From an uncultured Ellagibacter sp. (GTDB lineage Bacteria > Actinomycetota > Coriobacteriia > Coriobacteriales > Eggerthellaceae): a stretch of 52,153 nt of DNA. The notes beneath the pieces are model-generated. The model was not told where the DNA came from and did no database searches. It worked only from the letters and a program-made list of their open reading frames with translations. The translations under genes were made by a program, and so were the position numbers. The stretch spans positions 1 through 52,153 of the forward strand of contig CAKUKU010000015.1 of assembly GCA_934663775.1 (NCBI GenBank), given 5' to 3'. The number at the start of each line of letters is the position of its first letter. Position 1 is the first letter of the stretch. Below are positions 43,467 through 50,448 of the stretch, piece by piece.

Positions 43467-44597
43467 TTGAACGTATACCTGAGCGACATCCTCACCGCAT
43501 GCATTCTGTTTCCGGCGGTCGCGTTCCTCGTCACCGTCCCCTACATGATCTACCAATACCGTCGCCGCGGGTCGGTGCCGAAGCTCCACACCACGATTGT
43601 CTATTCGTTCGTGTTCTACCTCATGTGCGCGTACTTCCTTGTACTTTTGCCACTTCCCGCAGACCGCACGGCGTATGTCGCCTACGCGGCGACGCCGCAG
43701 CTTGTTCCCTTCAACTTTGTCCATGAGTTTCTCGCCGAAACCACCTTCTCGCCAAGCGACCCCGCAACATGGCTGCGGGTTTTGCGCGACCCGTACATCT
43801 ACGAGGCATTCTTCAATGTCTTGCTGCTATTGCCGTTAGGTGCCTACCTTCACTACTACTTCAGACGCACCTGGTGGCAGACGCTCATCATCGGCTTTTT
43901 GGTGACGCTGTCATTCGAGACGACCCAGCTCACAGGGCTGTGGGGCATCTACGAGCACCCGTATCGCCTGTTCGATGTGGACGACCTGATCCAAAACACC
44001 CTCGGCGCCATGGTGGGATTCTGGCTGGCGAGCCCCGCGATGCGCGCGCTTCCCGACTTGCGCACGGCAAACCTGCGTGCGGCCGAGGCGGGGCTTTCCG
44101 CCAGCGTCACGAGGCGCGCCCTCTCATTCGCGCTCGATTCCGCGCTGACGGCCGCACTTGCAGTGGGGTCTATCTATCTGATGTATCAATCAGGCCTGGT
44201 GGCAGCCCCGATCGGCGCGAAGACAACGGCGACGCAAGCCCTCGAGGCGACCACCGCTCAGGTGAGCGACGCGCTCTTGCCGGCGCGCCTGTGCATACTC
44301 GCCGCGCTCGCCATTGTGTTCTTCATCGTGCCCATGGCGACAAGGGGCAAAACTCCCGCTCAGGCGCTTTTGCACCTGCGCATCGTGCGCACGGGGGCGC
44401 GGCGTGCATCGTGGTACCACTATCTGGCGCGATACGGCCTACTGTTCGTCTTCATCTGGATTCCTTGGGGACTGTTCACCCTGCTCACCGAAGTGGGAGG
44501 CAGCTCGATCGGGTCCGAGGCGGGCACGCTGGCAACCTTCGCCTCACAGAACGCCGAAGCCTGCATCGCGGTGCTCGCCGTGTTCACCGTGGCATGA
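43467..44597 (+). CDS. VanZ-like and RDD-domain membrane protein, ended by an in-frame TGA
   Basis: A 376-residue membrane protein: an N-terminal VanZ-like domain (about 1-190; VLLPLPADR, NVLLLLPLGAYLHYYF, FETTQLTG, FDVDDLIQNTLGAMVG) and an RDD domain (about 212-376; RRALSFALDSALT, TRGKTPAQALLHLRIV, YHYLARYGLLFVF). Start is TTG 43467 with AGAGG upstream. The stop TGA at 44595-44597 interrupts the last RDD helix: the same frame continues IASLIGRGVRAASGRAPF and LNGMLSRTRIM, which resembles the usual RDD end. A TGG to TGA change would explain it. See the separate finding. Confidence 0.82.
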   Translation: MNVYLSDILTACILFPAVAFLVTVPYMIYQYRRRGSVPKLHTTIVYSFVFYLMCAYFLVLLPLPADRTAYVAYAATPQLVPFNFVHEFLAETTFSPSDPATWLRVLRDPYIYEAFFNVLLLLPLGAYLHYYFRRTWWQTLIIGFLVTLSFETTQLTGLWGIYEHPYRLFDVDDLIQNTLGAMVGFWLASPAMRALPDLRTANLRAAEAGLSASVTRRALSFALDSALTAALAVGSIYLMYQSGLVAAPIGAKTTATQALEATTAQVSDALLPARLCILAALAIVFFIVPMATRGKTPAQALLHLRIVRTGARRASWYHYLARYGLLFVFIWIPWGLFTLLTEVGGSSIGSEAGTLATFASQNAEACIAVLAVFTVA

Positions 44598-44687
44598 ATC
44601 GCCTCGCTGATCGGTCGCGGCGTGCGGGCGGCATCGGGCCGCGCGCCGTTCGTGATGCTGAACGGCATGCTGAGCCGCACCCGCATC

Positions 44688-45509
44688 ATGACCGAAAGCG
44701 GCCTTGCCGCCGAACGCGCGAGACTGAGCGCCCTTTCCGTCGAGGACGTGCGAAAACTCGAACAGCTTATCGCCGAGGGCGGCATAACGCTTGCAAGCCT
44801 TATGCGCCGTGCAGGCGAAGCGGTCGCAGACGAGGTGCGCACCTGGGCGGGAGGCCCCGTGCGCGTATGCGTGCTGGCGGGCTCGGGCAACAACGGAGGC
44901 GACGGCTGGGTATGTGCGGAAAGCCTCGCGAGAAGCGGGTACCCCGTCACGCTGATCGCCCCGAAAACGGCAGAGGAGCTGACAGCCGAGCCCGCGCGAA
45001 CCGAGGCCTTCTCTTCCCTAAAGCGCGCGCTCGAAGGCGGGCTTCCCCTGACCGTCGCGGTTGCACCGGAAGCCGACGACGCCGCACGAGCGCTCGACGA
45101 GGCGGAAGTCGTCGTCGACGCGATTCTGGGAACCGGCTTTACGGGAAACAGCCTGCGCGAGCCGTACGCAACATGGATTTCCCTTGCCAACCTGCGGAGG
45201 TTCAAAGGGCCCCGCGGAAAGGGGCGCGGAGCCCATCGCGCCCGAACGGGAAAACCGAGCAAGCGGGCAAGCGGCACCACCCTGCGCGATCGCAGGAAGG
45301 ACGCCCCCTTCGCCGTGGCGGTCGATGTGCCGAGCGGCTATTCCGCGCAGGCGGCGGCCTGGGCCGACCCCTGCTTCTGCGCCGACGTCACCGTTACCAT
45401 GCTCGCGATGAAGCCGAGCCTCATCGCGAGCGGCGCCGAGCGATTCTGCGGCCAGGTGAAACTCGCGGAGCTTGTGGACACGGCTCCCTATCGGGAAAAA
45501 CTTAGGTAG
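44688..45509 (+). CDS. NAD(P)H-hydrate epimerase (YjeF N-terminal domain), no kinase/dehydratase half
   Basis: A repair enzyme epimerising R-NAD(P)HX to S-NAD(P)HX. Visible: LSVEDVRKLEQLIAEGG, VLAGSGNNGGDGWVCAESLA (nucleotide site), VVVDAILGTGFTG (catalytic Asp) and AVAVDVPSGYSAQ. A basic stretch of about 33 residues (FKGPRGKGRGAHRA... to DRRKDA, 45201-45299) interrupts the fold before the last motif. No dehydratase (NnrD) half is attached. The frame is continuous with the preceding VanZ-RDD gene apart from its TGA, and no ribosome site precedes ATG 44688 or GTG 44622, so the start is uncertain; coupling or readthrough is possible. Confidence 0.75.
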   Translation: MTESGLAAERARLSALSVEDVRKLEQLIAEGGITLASLMRRAGEAVADEVRTWAGGPVRVCVLAGSGNNGGDGWVCAESLARSGYPVTLIAPKTAEELTAEPARTEAFSSLKRALEGGLPLTVAVAPEADDAARALDEAEVVVDAILGTGFTGNSLREPYATWISLANLRRFKGPRGKGRGAHRARTGKPSKRASGTTLRDRRKDAPFAVAVDVPSGYSAQAAAWADPCFCADVTVTMLAMKPSLIASGAERFCGQVKLAELVDTAPYREKLR

Positions 45510-45519
45510 GGTTGAACGA

Positions 45520-45606
45520 CGGCCGTCTACGGGTATCGTACGTGACGGATGGCAGGAAACTCGAAAGCGGAAGCTCGAGTAGGGATTGTGTGCAGCGGCC
45601 GTCTAC
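45520..45606. repeat. 11-bp direct repeat flanking the nnrE / rubredoxin junction
   Basis: CGGCCGTCTAC occurs at 45520-45530 and 45596-45606, 76 bases apart, bracketing the gap between two convergent genes; the second copy covers the stop of the - strand gene. No terminator is obvious between them. Confidence 0.5.
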
Positions 45607-46340
45607 AGCTCCACGCGCTCGAACATCTCTTTGCCTACACCGCAAATGGGACATTCGAAATCATCAGGAAGCTCATCGACGTACTCGATGTGGCCGCAAA
45701 TCGTGCAGCGCCAGCCCACCTTCGGGGCCGCATCCCCCTCCTTCGGGGTCGCAGCATTCTCCTTCGGGGCCGCAGCACTCTCACCTTCGCCGCCCTCCCC
45801 TACAGACGCCGAAGCGGGCACCGCCTGTTCGTCACCCAGATAACTCGAAGCCTTGGGCGGCGTTTTCCCGCCTTTGACCTGGTGGTAGAACGAGTAGGTC
45901 ATGGGCGCCGCCGCACCTTCGACCTTCTGGCTCGCCTCCACCTCGCCGATGAAGAGCACGTGTGTGCCCAAGTCGAGCTCGCCTGTGACCTTCGCGGAGA
46001 ACCACGCGCAGCACGCCTCGACAACGTACGGCATACCCGCAGCGTCGCGAGCGCTTGCATGTTGCGCGAACTTATCGAGCTCGGTCGACGAACGGAAGCC
46101 AAACGTGCCGATAAGCTCCATCGAGGCGTCTTCCGACAGGCACGACGCCGTGAAGCGACCCGCAGCTCTCAGGGCCGCCGTCGTGGCGTTTTCCTTGTTC
46201 AAGGCGACGCTCACCTGCAATGGCGAGGACGTGACCTGGGCGAATGTGTTTGCGACGCAGCCGAAATCGCTGCCTTCGAAGCGGGTCCCGATGACGTACA
46301 TTCCGTAACTTAAGCTGTGGAAAGCGGACTTATCAATCAT
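45603..46340 (-). CDS. Flavin reductase-rubredoxin fusion (high-molecular-weight rubredoxin type)
   Basis: A 245-residue soluble redox protein. Residues 1-160 form a flavin_reduct (FMN-binding) domain (SYGMYVIGTR, VALNKENATT, LGTHVLFIGEVEAS); a linker of Ala/Pro/Lys repeats (about 175-205, PKENAATPKEGDAAPK) leads to a C-terminal rubredoxin with WRCTICGHIEY and CPICGVGKEMFE. This is the Hrb arrangement of anaerobes that passes electrons from NAD(P)H to flavodiiron oxygen/NO reductases; no flavodiiron gene is in the window. GGGAG precedes ATG 46340. A promoter overlapped by a Fur-type box lies upstream. Confidence 0.9.
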   Translation of the reverse strand: MIDKSAFHSLSYGMYVIGTRFEGSDFGCVANTFAQVTSSPLQVSVALNKENATTAALRAAGRFTASCLSEDASMELIGTFGFRSSTELDKFAQHASARDAAGMPYVVEACCAWFSAKVTGELDLGTHVLFIGEVEASQKVEGAAAPMTYSFYHQVKGGKTPPKASSYLGDEQAVPASASVGEGGEGESAAAPKENAATPKEGDAAPKVGWRCTICGHIEYVDELPDDFECPICGVGKEMFERVEL

Positions 46341-46376
46341 TGAGTTCTCCCTCTCTCTTTGAAAATATCGCTTCTT

Positions 46377-46407
46377 TAATGATACTCATTATTACTAAGG
46401 AAAACAA
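46377..46407 (-). promoter_or_regulatory. Promoter overlapped by a Fur-type box
   Basis: On the - strand TTGTTT (46402-46407), 17-nt spacer and TATCAT (46379-46384). A perfect dyad, TAATGA-TAC-TCATTA (46377-46391), covers the -10 and inner spacer and matches the Fur consensus core AATGATAATCATTAT at nearly every position. It predicts repression by a Fur-family regulator (Fur, Zur or PerR). Confidence 0.75.
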
Positions 46408-46440
46408 GGACGACACCGAGATAGACCAACATGTAGCCCC

Positions 46441-46472
46441 TTGACAAGGTAAGGGAAACGGCCGTTTAACGG
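46441..46472 (+). promoter_or_regulatory. Possible promoter and overlapping palindromes before the GNAT gene
   Basis: TTGACA (46441-46446) and TTTAAC (46465-46470), 18-nt spacer. Two overlapping dyads, AAACGGCCGTTT (46456-46467) and CCGTT-T-AACGG (46462-46472), cover the -10, an operator-like position. Confidence 0.5.
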
Positions 46473-46536
46473 CTCGCCCCACAAGCCGCGTCAGCTGGTA
46501 TCATCATCGGAGCATCAAATGCGAGAGAGGGAACGC

Positions 46537-47070
46537 ATGATTATTCGACCGGCAACCCATTCCAATGTCGAGCGAATGGACGAGATCTGCGAGGCCGCGA
46601 AAGTCGCCATGCGGAACATGGGCATCGATCAGTGGCAAGACGGCTACCCCAACCGCGCATGCTGGGAGGCAGACGTCGACGACGGCTTCGCTTACGTAGC
46701 GGAAACCGACGAGGGGACGGTTGTGGGAATGTTCGCCCTCGTCATTGACGTCGAGACGTGCGATCCGGAACCCTCGTACGGCGAAATCGACGGCGCATGG
46801 CTCACGCCCAATGCGAAATACGCCGCCGTGCACCGCGTGGGCGTGGCTCCAGAGGCGAAGGGACAAGGCATCGCCGGCACGATGCTCGACTTCGCATGCG
46901 ACAAAGCCGCCCAGATGGGGCTTGCCTCGGTCCGCGTCGACACGCATGCCGACAACAAACCCATGCAACGCGCTCTCCAGAAAGCGGGATTTACCCCCTG
47001 CGGCATCATCACCTTGGTAGAGGGAAACGATGCGGGCGAGCCGCGGATCGCCTTCGAGAAGCTCGTGTAA
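46537..47070 (+). CDS. GNAT family N-acetyltransferase
   Basis: A 177-residue GNAT protein. It begins MIIRPATHSNVERMDEICEA and contains GIDQWQDGYPN, the acetyl-CoA loop RVGVAPEAKGQGIAGTML and MGLASVRVDTHADNKPMQRA, as in uncharacterised DQWQ-type acetyltransferases. ATG 46537 is chosen because GAGAGGG lies 5 nt upstream and the sequence aligns with the family start; an in-frame ATG at 46519 adds six residues. Single gene; acceptor unknown. Confidence 0.9.
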   Translation: MIIRPATHSNVERMDEICEAAKVAMRNMGIDQWQDGYPNRACWEADVDDGFAYVAETDEGTVVGMFALVIDVETCDPEPSYGEIDGAWLTPNAKYAAVHRVGVAPEAKGQGIAGTMLDFACDKAAQMGLASVRVDTHADNKPMQRALQKAGFTPCGIITLVEGNDAGEPRIAFEKLV

Positions 47071-47338
47071 ACGCACCCTCACATCAACCGTTACCAATCT
47101 GTGCGATAAACAACCAGGCAAGCCACTTGGTGGTCAACAGAGCGAGTTATGCGCTGTCATTTTTCAGAATAATCCAATTTGGTTTAAATTGACCAGGGGT
47201 TTTACTTTCGAAGAATGCTCCAGGCCATCGCGAAGGGGAAAATCGGACGAAAAGACGTCGCACAACTCGTTCAAATGACCACGAACCCCCCGCACTGCTC
47301 CAGTCGGCAGCTTCCGTTCGCAAATAAACGGGAATAGG
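47071..47338. other. AT-rich intergenic stretch with a possible gene remnant
   Basis: This 268-base gap is AT-rich compared with its surroundings, especially 47155-47205. A short + strand frame from ATG 47215 to about 47336 reads MLQAIAKGKIGRKDVAQLVQ then loses order; the first 20 residues look like a helix-turn-helix tail. No ribosome site precedes it. It also holds dyads CCAATTTGG and CCACTTGGTGG. I see no complete gene. Confidence 0.4.
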
Positions 47339-48340
47339 TTAGATTCCGTAGAATTCAGGCTTCAGCGAGCGGCTCGTCAGGTCGCGTGCGATCGATTTCG
47401 GATCGGCGCCTTCCCATACCACGGCGCGCACGGCATCGGCAATCGGTAGGTCGACGCCGTGTTTGTCGGCAAGCACCTTCACGTTGCGGCACGCGTTCGC
47501 GCCCTCGGCGACCATGTGGGTCTCGGCGGTGAAGTCCTCGAGCGTCTTGCCCGCAGCGAGCATTTCGCCGAACGTGCGGTTGCGCGAATGGTGCGACATG
47601 CACGTGGCCACCATGTCGCCCGTGCCCGCAAGTCCCATGCAGGTGATCGCGTTGCCGCCGCACGCCACCACGAGCCGGCTCATCTCGGCCAGGCCACGCG
47701 ACACGAGGAGCGCCGCCGTGTTGTCGCCAAAACCAAGCCCGTAAGACATGCCCACCGCAATCGCGACCACGTTCTTGAAGGCAGCGCACAGCTCCACCCC
47801 GCACGCGTCCTCGCTTGTATAAGCGCGGAACGACTCGCACGCGAACATCTCCTGGAAAAATGCCGCTGTATCAGGCGATTCGCTTGCGATAACCGTGGCA
47901 GCGGGAACGCCGCGCACCACTTCCTCAGCGTGATTGGGGCCCGAAAGCACGGCAAATCGGCTGCGATTGCCCATCTCGGCATCAAGGATGTCGATCGGCA
48001 GAAGGCCGCTGCCCTCCTCGATGCCCTTCGAGCACACGATGACGGGGAAATCAGAGTCGACCACGTCGGCCAAAGCGCGCGCGGCACCGCGCACGAGCGT
48101 CGACGGCGTGACGATGACCGCGGCGCGAGCGCGCAGGAGCGTATCGCGATACGACAGTGTGGCAACCACATCGGAATTAAGCTCGACATCACTTAGGTAG
48201 CGAGGGTTTTTATGCTCGACGTTGATCCCGTGCACCACCTCGGGTTTGCGCGCCCACAGCCCCACGTTGTGGCCGTTGTTCGCAAGCACCTGCGAGAGTG
48301 CCGTGCCCCAAGAGCCCGCGCCGATGACCGAAACCTTCAT
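47339..48340 (-). CDS. gpsA: Glycerol-3-phosphate dehydrogenase [NAD(P)+]
   Basis: Makes sn-glycerol 3-phosphate, the phospholipid backbone, from dihydroxyacetone phosphate. 333 residues: KVSVIGAGSWGTALSQVLA (nucleotide fold), VIVCSKGIEEGSGLL, VLSGPNHAEEVVRGVPAAT (usual G-P-S/N), ELCAAFKNVVAIAVGMSYGL with the catalytic Lys, and GLAGTGDMVATCMSHHSRNR. ATG 48340 is 3 nt after the plsY stop, giving a plsY-gpsA unit that supplies and acylates glycerol 3-phosphate. Confidence 0.96.
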   Translation of the reverse strand: MKVSVIGAGSWGTALSQVLANNGHNVGLWARKPEVVHGINVEHKNPRYLSDVELNSDVVATLSYRDTLLRARAAVIVTPSTLVRGAARALADVVDSDFPVIVCSKGIEEGSGLLPIDILDAEMGNRSRFAVLSGPNHAEEVVRGVPAATVIASESPDTAAFFQEMFACESFRAYTSEDACGVELCAAFKNVVAIAVGMSYGLGFGDNTAALLVSRGLAEMSRLVVACGGNAITCMGLAGTGDMVATCMSHHSRNRTFGEMLAAGKTLEDFTAETHMVAEGANACRNVKVLADKHGVDLPIADAVRAVVWEGADPKSIARDLTSRSLKPEFYGI

Positions 48341-48343
48341 GCG

Positions 48344-49003
48344 CTACTCCTTTGCTTTGTCGCCGATGCGGCGCTCGGTCCCCGTTGCAAGCCGATGGAT
48401 GTTGCCGCGGTGCGCCCAAATCACCACAAGAGCCGTGACCAGGCACAACACCCAAGCAATCGGTTCAAACGATTGGAAGAGAAAGTAATATGCCGCAAAA
48501 ATCGGGCACACAATCGCCGCAGCGAGCGAACCTGCCGACACGAATCGCGAGATAGCAACCACCACGGCGAAGACGGCGATCTCCAGAAGCGCCCCCATCA
48601 CGCCGAACGTCACGAACAAACACCCCACCGCGACAGCGATTCCCTTGCCGCCCTTGAACTTGAGCCAGGGGCTGAAGATGTGCCCGAGCGTGCAGAAAAG
48701 GAAGGCAAGCGTCACTACCGTAGAAGCGCTCACCGGCGAGTCGGCCGCCACGCCGGCACCCGGGATGAACGTCGCCAACACGAAAAGGGCAGCAAAGCCC
48801 GAAAGCAGGCCTTTGCCGAAATCGAGCACGAACACCGCGGCGCCACCCTTCTTGCCCATGGTGCGCATGGCGTTGGTGGTCCCGATGTTGCCGCTGCCAT
48901 GCTCACGAATGTCGGTGTGGTAAACCGACTTCGAGATGATAAGTCCCCAGGGAATCGACCCCAAAAGAAAGCAAACGACGGCGAGCAACACAAGCACGAC
49001 CAA
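48344..49003 (-). CDS. plsY: Glycerol-3-phosphate acyltransferase PlsY
   Basis: A membrane acyltransferase transferring the acyl group of acyl-phosphate (from PlsX) to glycerol 3-phosphate. 219 residues with five or more membrane segments and the three PlsY motifs: LLGSIPWGLIISK followed by GSGNIGTTNAMRTMGKKGG, LGHIFSPWLKFKGGKGIAV, and the C-terminal AHRGNIHRLATGTERRIG. Start is TTG 49003 with AAGGAG 6 nt upstream. Confidence 0.96.
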   Translation of the reverse strand: MVVLVLLAVVCFLLGSIPWGLIISKSVYHTDIREHGSGNIGTTNAMRTMGKKGGAAVFVLDFGKGLLSGFAALFVLATFIPGAGVAADSPVSASTVVTLAFLFCTLGHIFSPWLKFKGGKGIAVAVGCLFVTFGVMGALLEIAVFAVVVAISRFVSAGSLAAAIVCPIFAAYYFLFQSFEPIAWVLCLVTALVVIWAHRGNIHRLATGTERRIGDKAKE

Positions 49004-49122
49004 AATAGACTCCTTAGCAAAACTGATAAAGCAAACGACGACGGCCGTCCCCGAAGCCCATTACCAAGACGCGAGAAACACGCGCTTTACTAGGGAGATT
49101 CGAGGCGAGCCGCCGCGCGGTG

Positions 49123-50442
49123 TTAATCCTTCTTCTTAAACTTCAAGCGAATGGGGGTGCCCTCCAGATCGAACGACTTGCGCAGGCGGTTCTCCAGGAA
49201 GCGCTCGTAGTTGTCGGTCACCAGATCCGGGCGGTTCACGAACACCGTGAAATGCGGCGGGCAGGTGCCCGTCTGCGTGACATACTTCATGCGCAGCACG
49301 GCCTTGCCCTGCGACACCGTGTGGCCGGTCTCGCGGATGGAGGACAGCCACGAATTGAGCTTGTTGGTGGAAATCGTCTGGCTGAAGCCGGCGTACGCCT
49401 TGTCAACGGCGTCCCAAATTCGGTCCACCTTCTTGCCCGTGAGTGCGCAGGTGGCGACGACGGGCGCATAGCCGACGAACGTCATGCGGTCCTCGATGCG
49501 CTCGCGCACCTCGGCTTTCGCCTCGGGGCCTTCCACGAGGTCCCACTTGTTGAGCACGATGATCATGGCGCACCCGCGCTCGGCCGCGAAGCCCGCCACG
49601 CGTTGGTCCTGGTCGGTGAGACCGATCGAGCCGTCGATCACGAGCAGCGCAACGTCGGCGCGATCGATGGCGCGCATCGCGCGGACGAAGCCGTAATACT
49701 CCACGTCCTCGTCGATCTGGCTTTTGCGGCGCAGGCCCGCCGTGTCGACGATGCGGTACTTCTTGCCGTCGTGCTCGACCACCGTGTCGATGGCGTCACG
49801 CGTGGTGCCCGCCACATCCGAGACGATGGAGCGGTCGTTGTTGGTGAGGCGGTTGGTGAGCGAGGACTTGCCTGCGTTCGGGCGACCGATGATGGCAACG
49901 TTGATGATGCCCTCGTCATCGTCGTCCGTGAAGCTGCAGTCGACCTTGCGCAGGTGCTCGACAACCTCGTCGAGCAAATCGCCCGTGCCATGACCGTGCG
50001 TGGCCGAGATGGGAAACGGGTCGCCAAGGCCCAGCTGGTAGAACTCCCACAACTCGTCGAGCTTGTTGGGCGTGTCGAGCTTGTTCACGGCGAGCAACAC
50101 CGGCTTGGAAGTTTTGCGCAGGATGCGCGCGACCTCCTCGTCGTCGGCGTTGATGCCGGTTTTGCCATCGACGATGAAAACGATGACGTCGGCCTCGTTG
50201 GTCGCCTCGAACGCTTGCGAGCGGATGGAGCCCTGGAACTGGTCTTCCGTGCCCATCTCGATGCCGCCGGTGTCGATCAGCTTGAACTCGATGCCGTTCC
50301 AGTCAGCCTTGTGGTACGAACGGTCGCGCGTGACGCCGCGCATCTCGTGCACGATAGCCTCGTTGGCCTCGGCGATTCGATTGACGAACGTGGACTTCCC
50401 CACGTTCGGGCGGCCTACGACCGCGACGATTGGTAATGCCAT
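49123..50442 (-). CDS. der: Ribosome biogenesis GTPase Der (EngA)
   Basis: A double GTPase for 50S subunit assembly. 439 residues: first G domain with GRPNVGKSTFVNRI, DTGGIEMG and NKLD; second with GRPNAGKSSLTNRL, DTAGLRRKSQID and NKWDLVEG; then a C-terminal KH-like domain ending RLKFKKKD. ATG 50442 lies 6 nt after the stop of the DUF512 gene, a common pairing in Gram-positives (with plsY-gpsA downstream). Confidence 0.97.
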   Translation of the reverse strand: MALPIVAVVGRPNVGKSTFVNRIAEANEAIVHEMRGVTRDRSYHKADWNGIEFKLIDTGGIEMGTEDQFQGSIRSQAFEATNEADVIVFIVDGKTGINADDEEVARILRKTSKPVLLAVNKLDTPNKLDELWEFYQLGLGDPFPISATHGHGTGDLLDEVVEHLRKVDCSFTDDDDEGIINVAIIGRPNAGKSSLTNRLTNNDRSIVSDVAGTTRDAIDTVVEHDGKKYRIVDTAGLRRKSQIDEDVEYYGFVRAMRAIDRADVALLVIDGSIGLTDQDQRVAGFAAERGCAMIIVLNKWDLVEGPEAKAEVRERIEDRMTFVGYAPVVATCALTGKKVDRIWDAVDKAYAGFSQTISTNKLNSWLSSIRETGHTVSQGKAVLRMKYVTQTGTCPPHFTVFVNRPDLVTDNYERFLENRLRKSFDLEGTPIRLKFKKKD

Positions 50443-50448
50443 GGTGAA

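Noticed and set aside
45603..46340. Flavin reductase-rubredoxin protein as part of the FecCD-type uptake system
   Set aside because: It lies about 32 kb away, on the other strand, and only this gene carries a Fur-type box.
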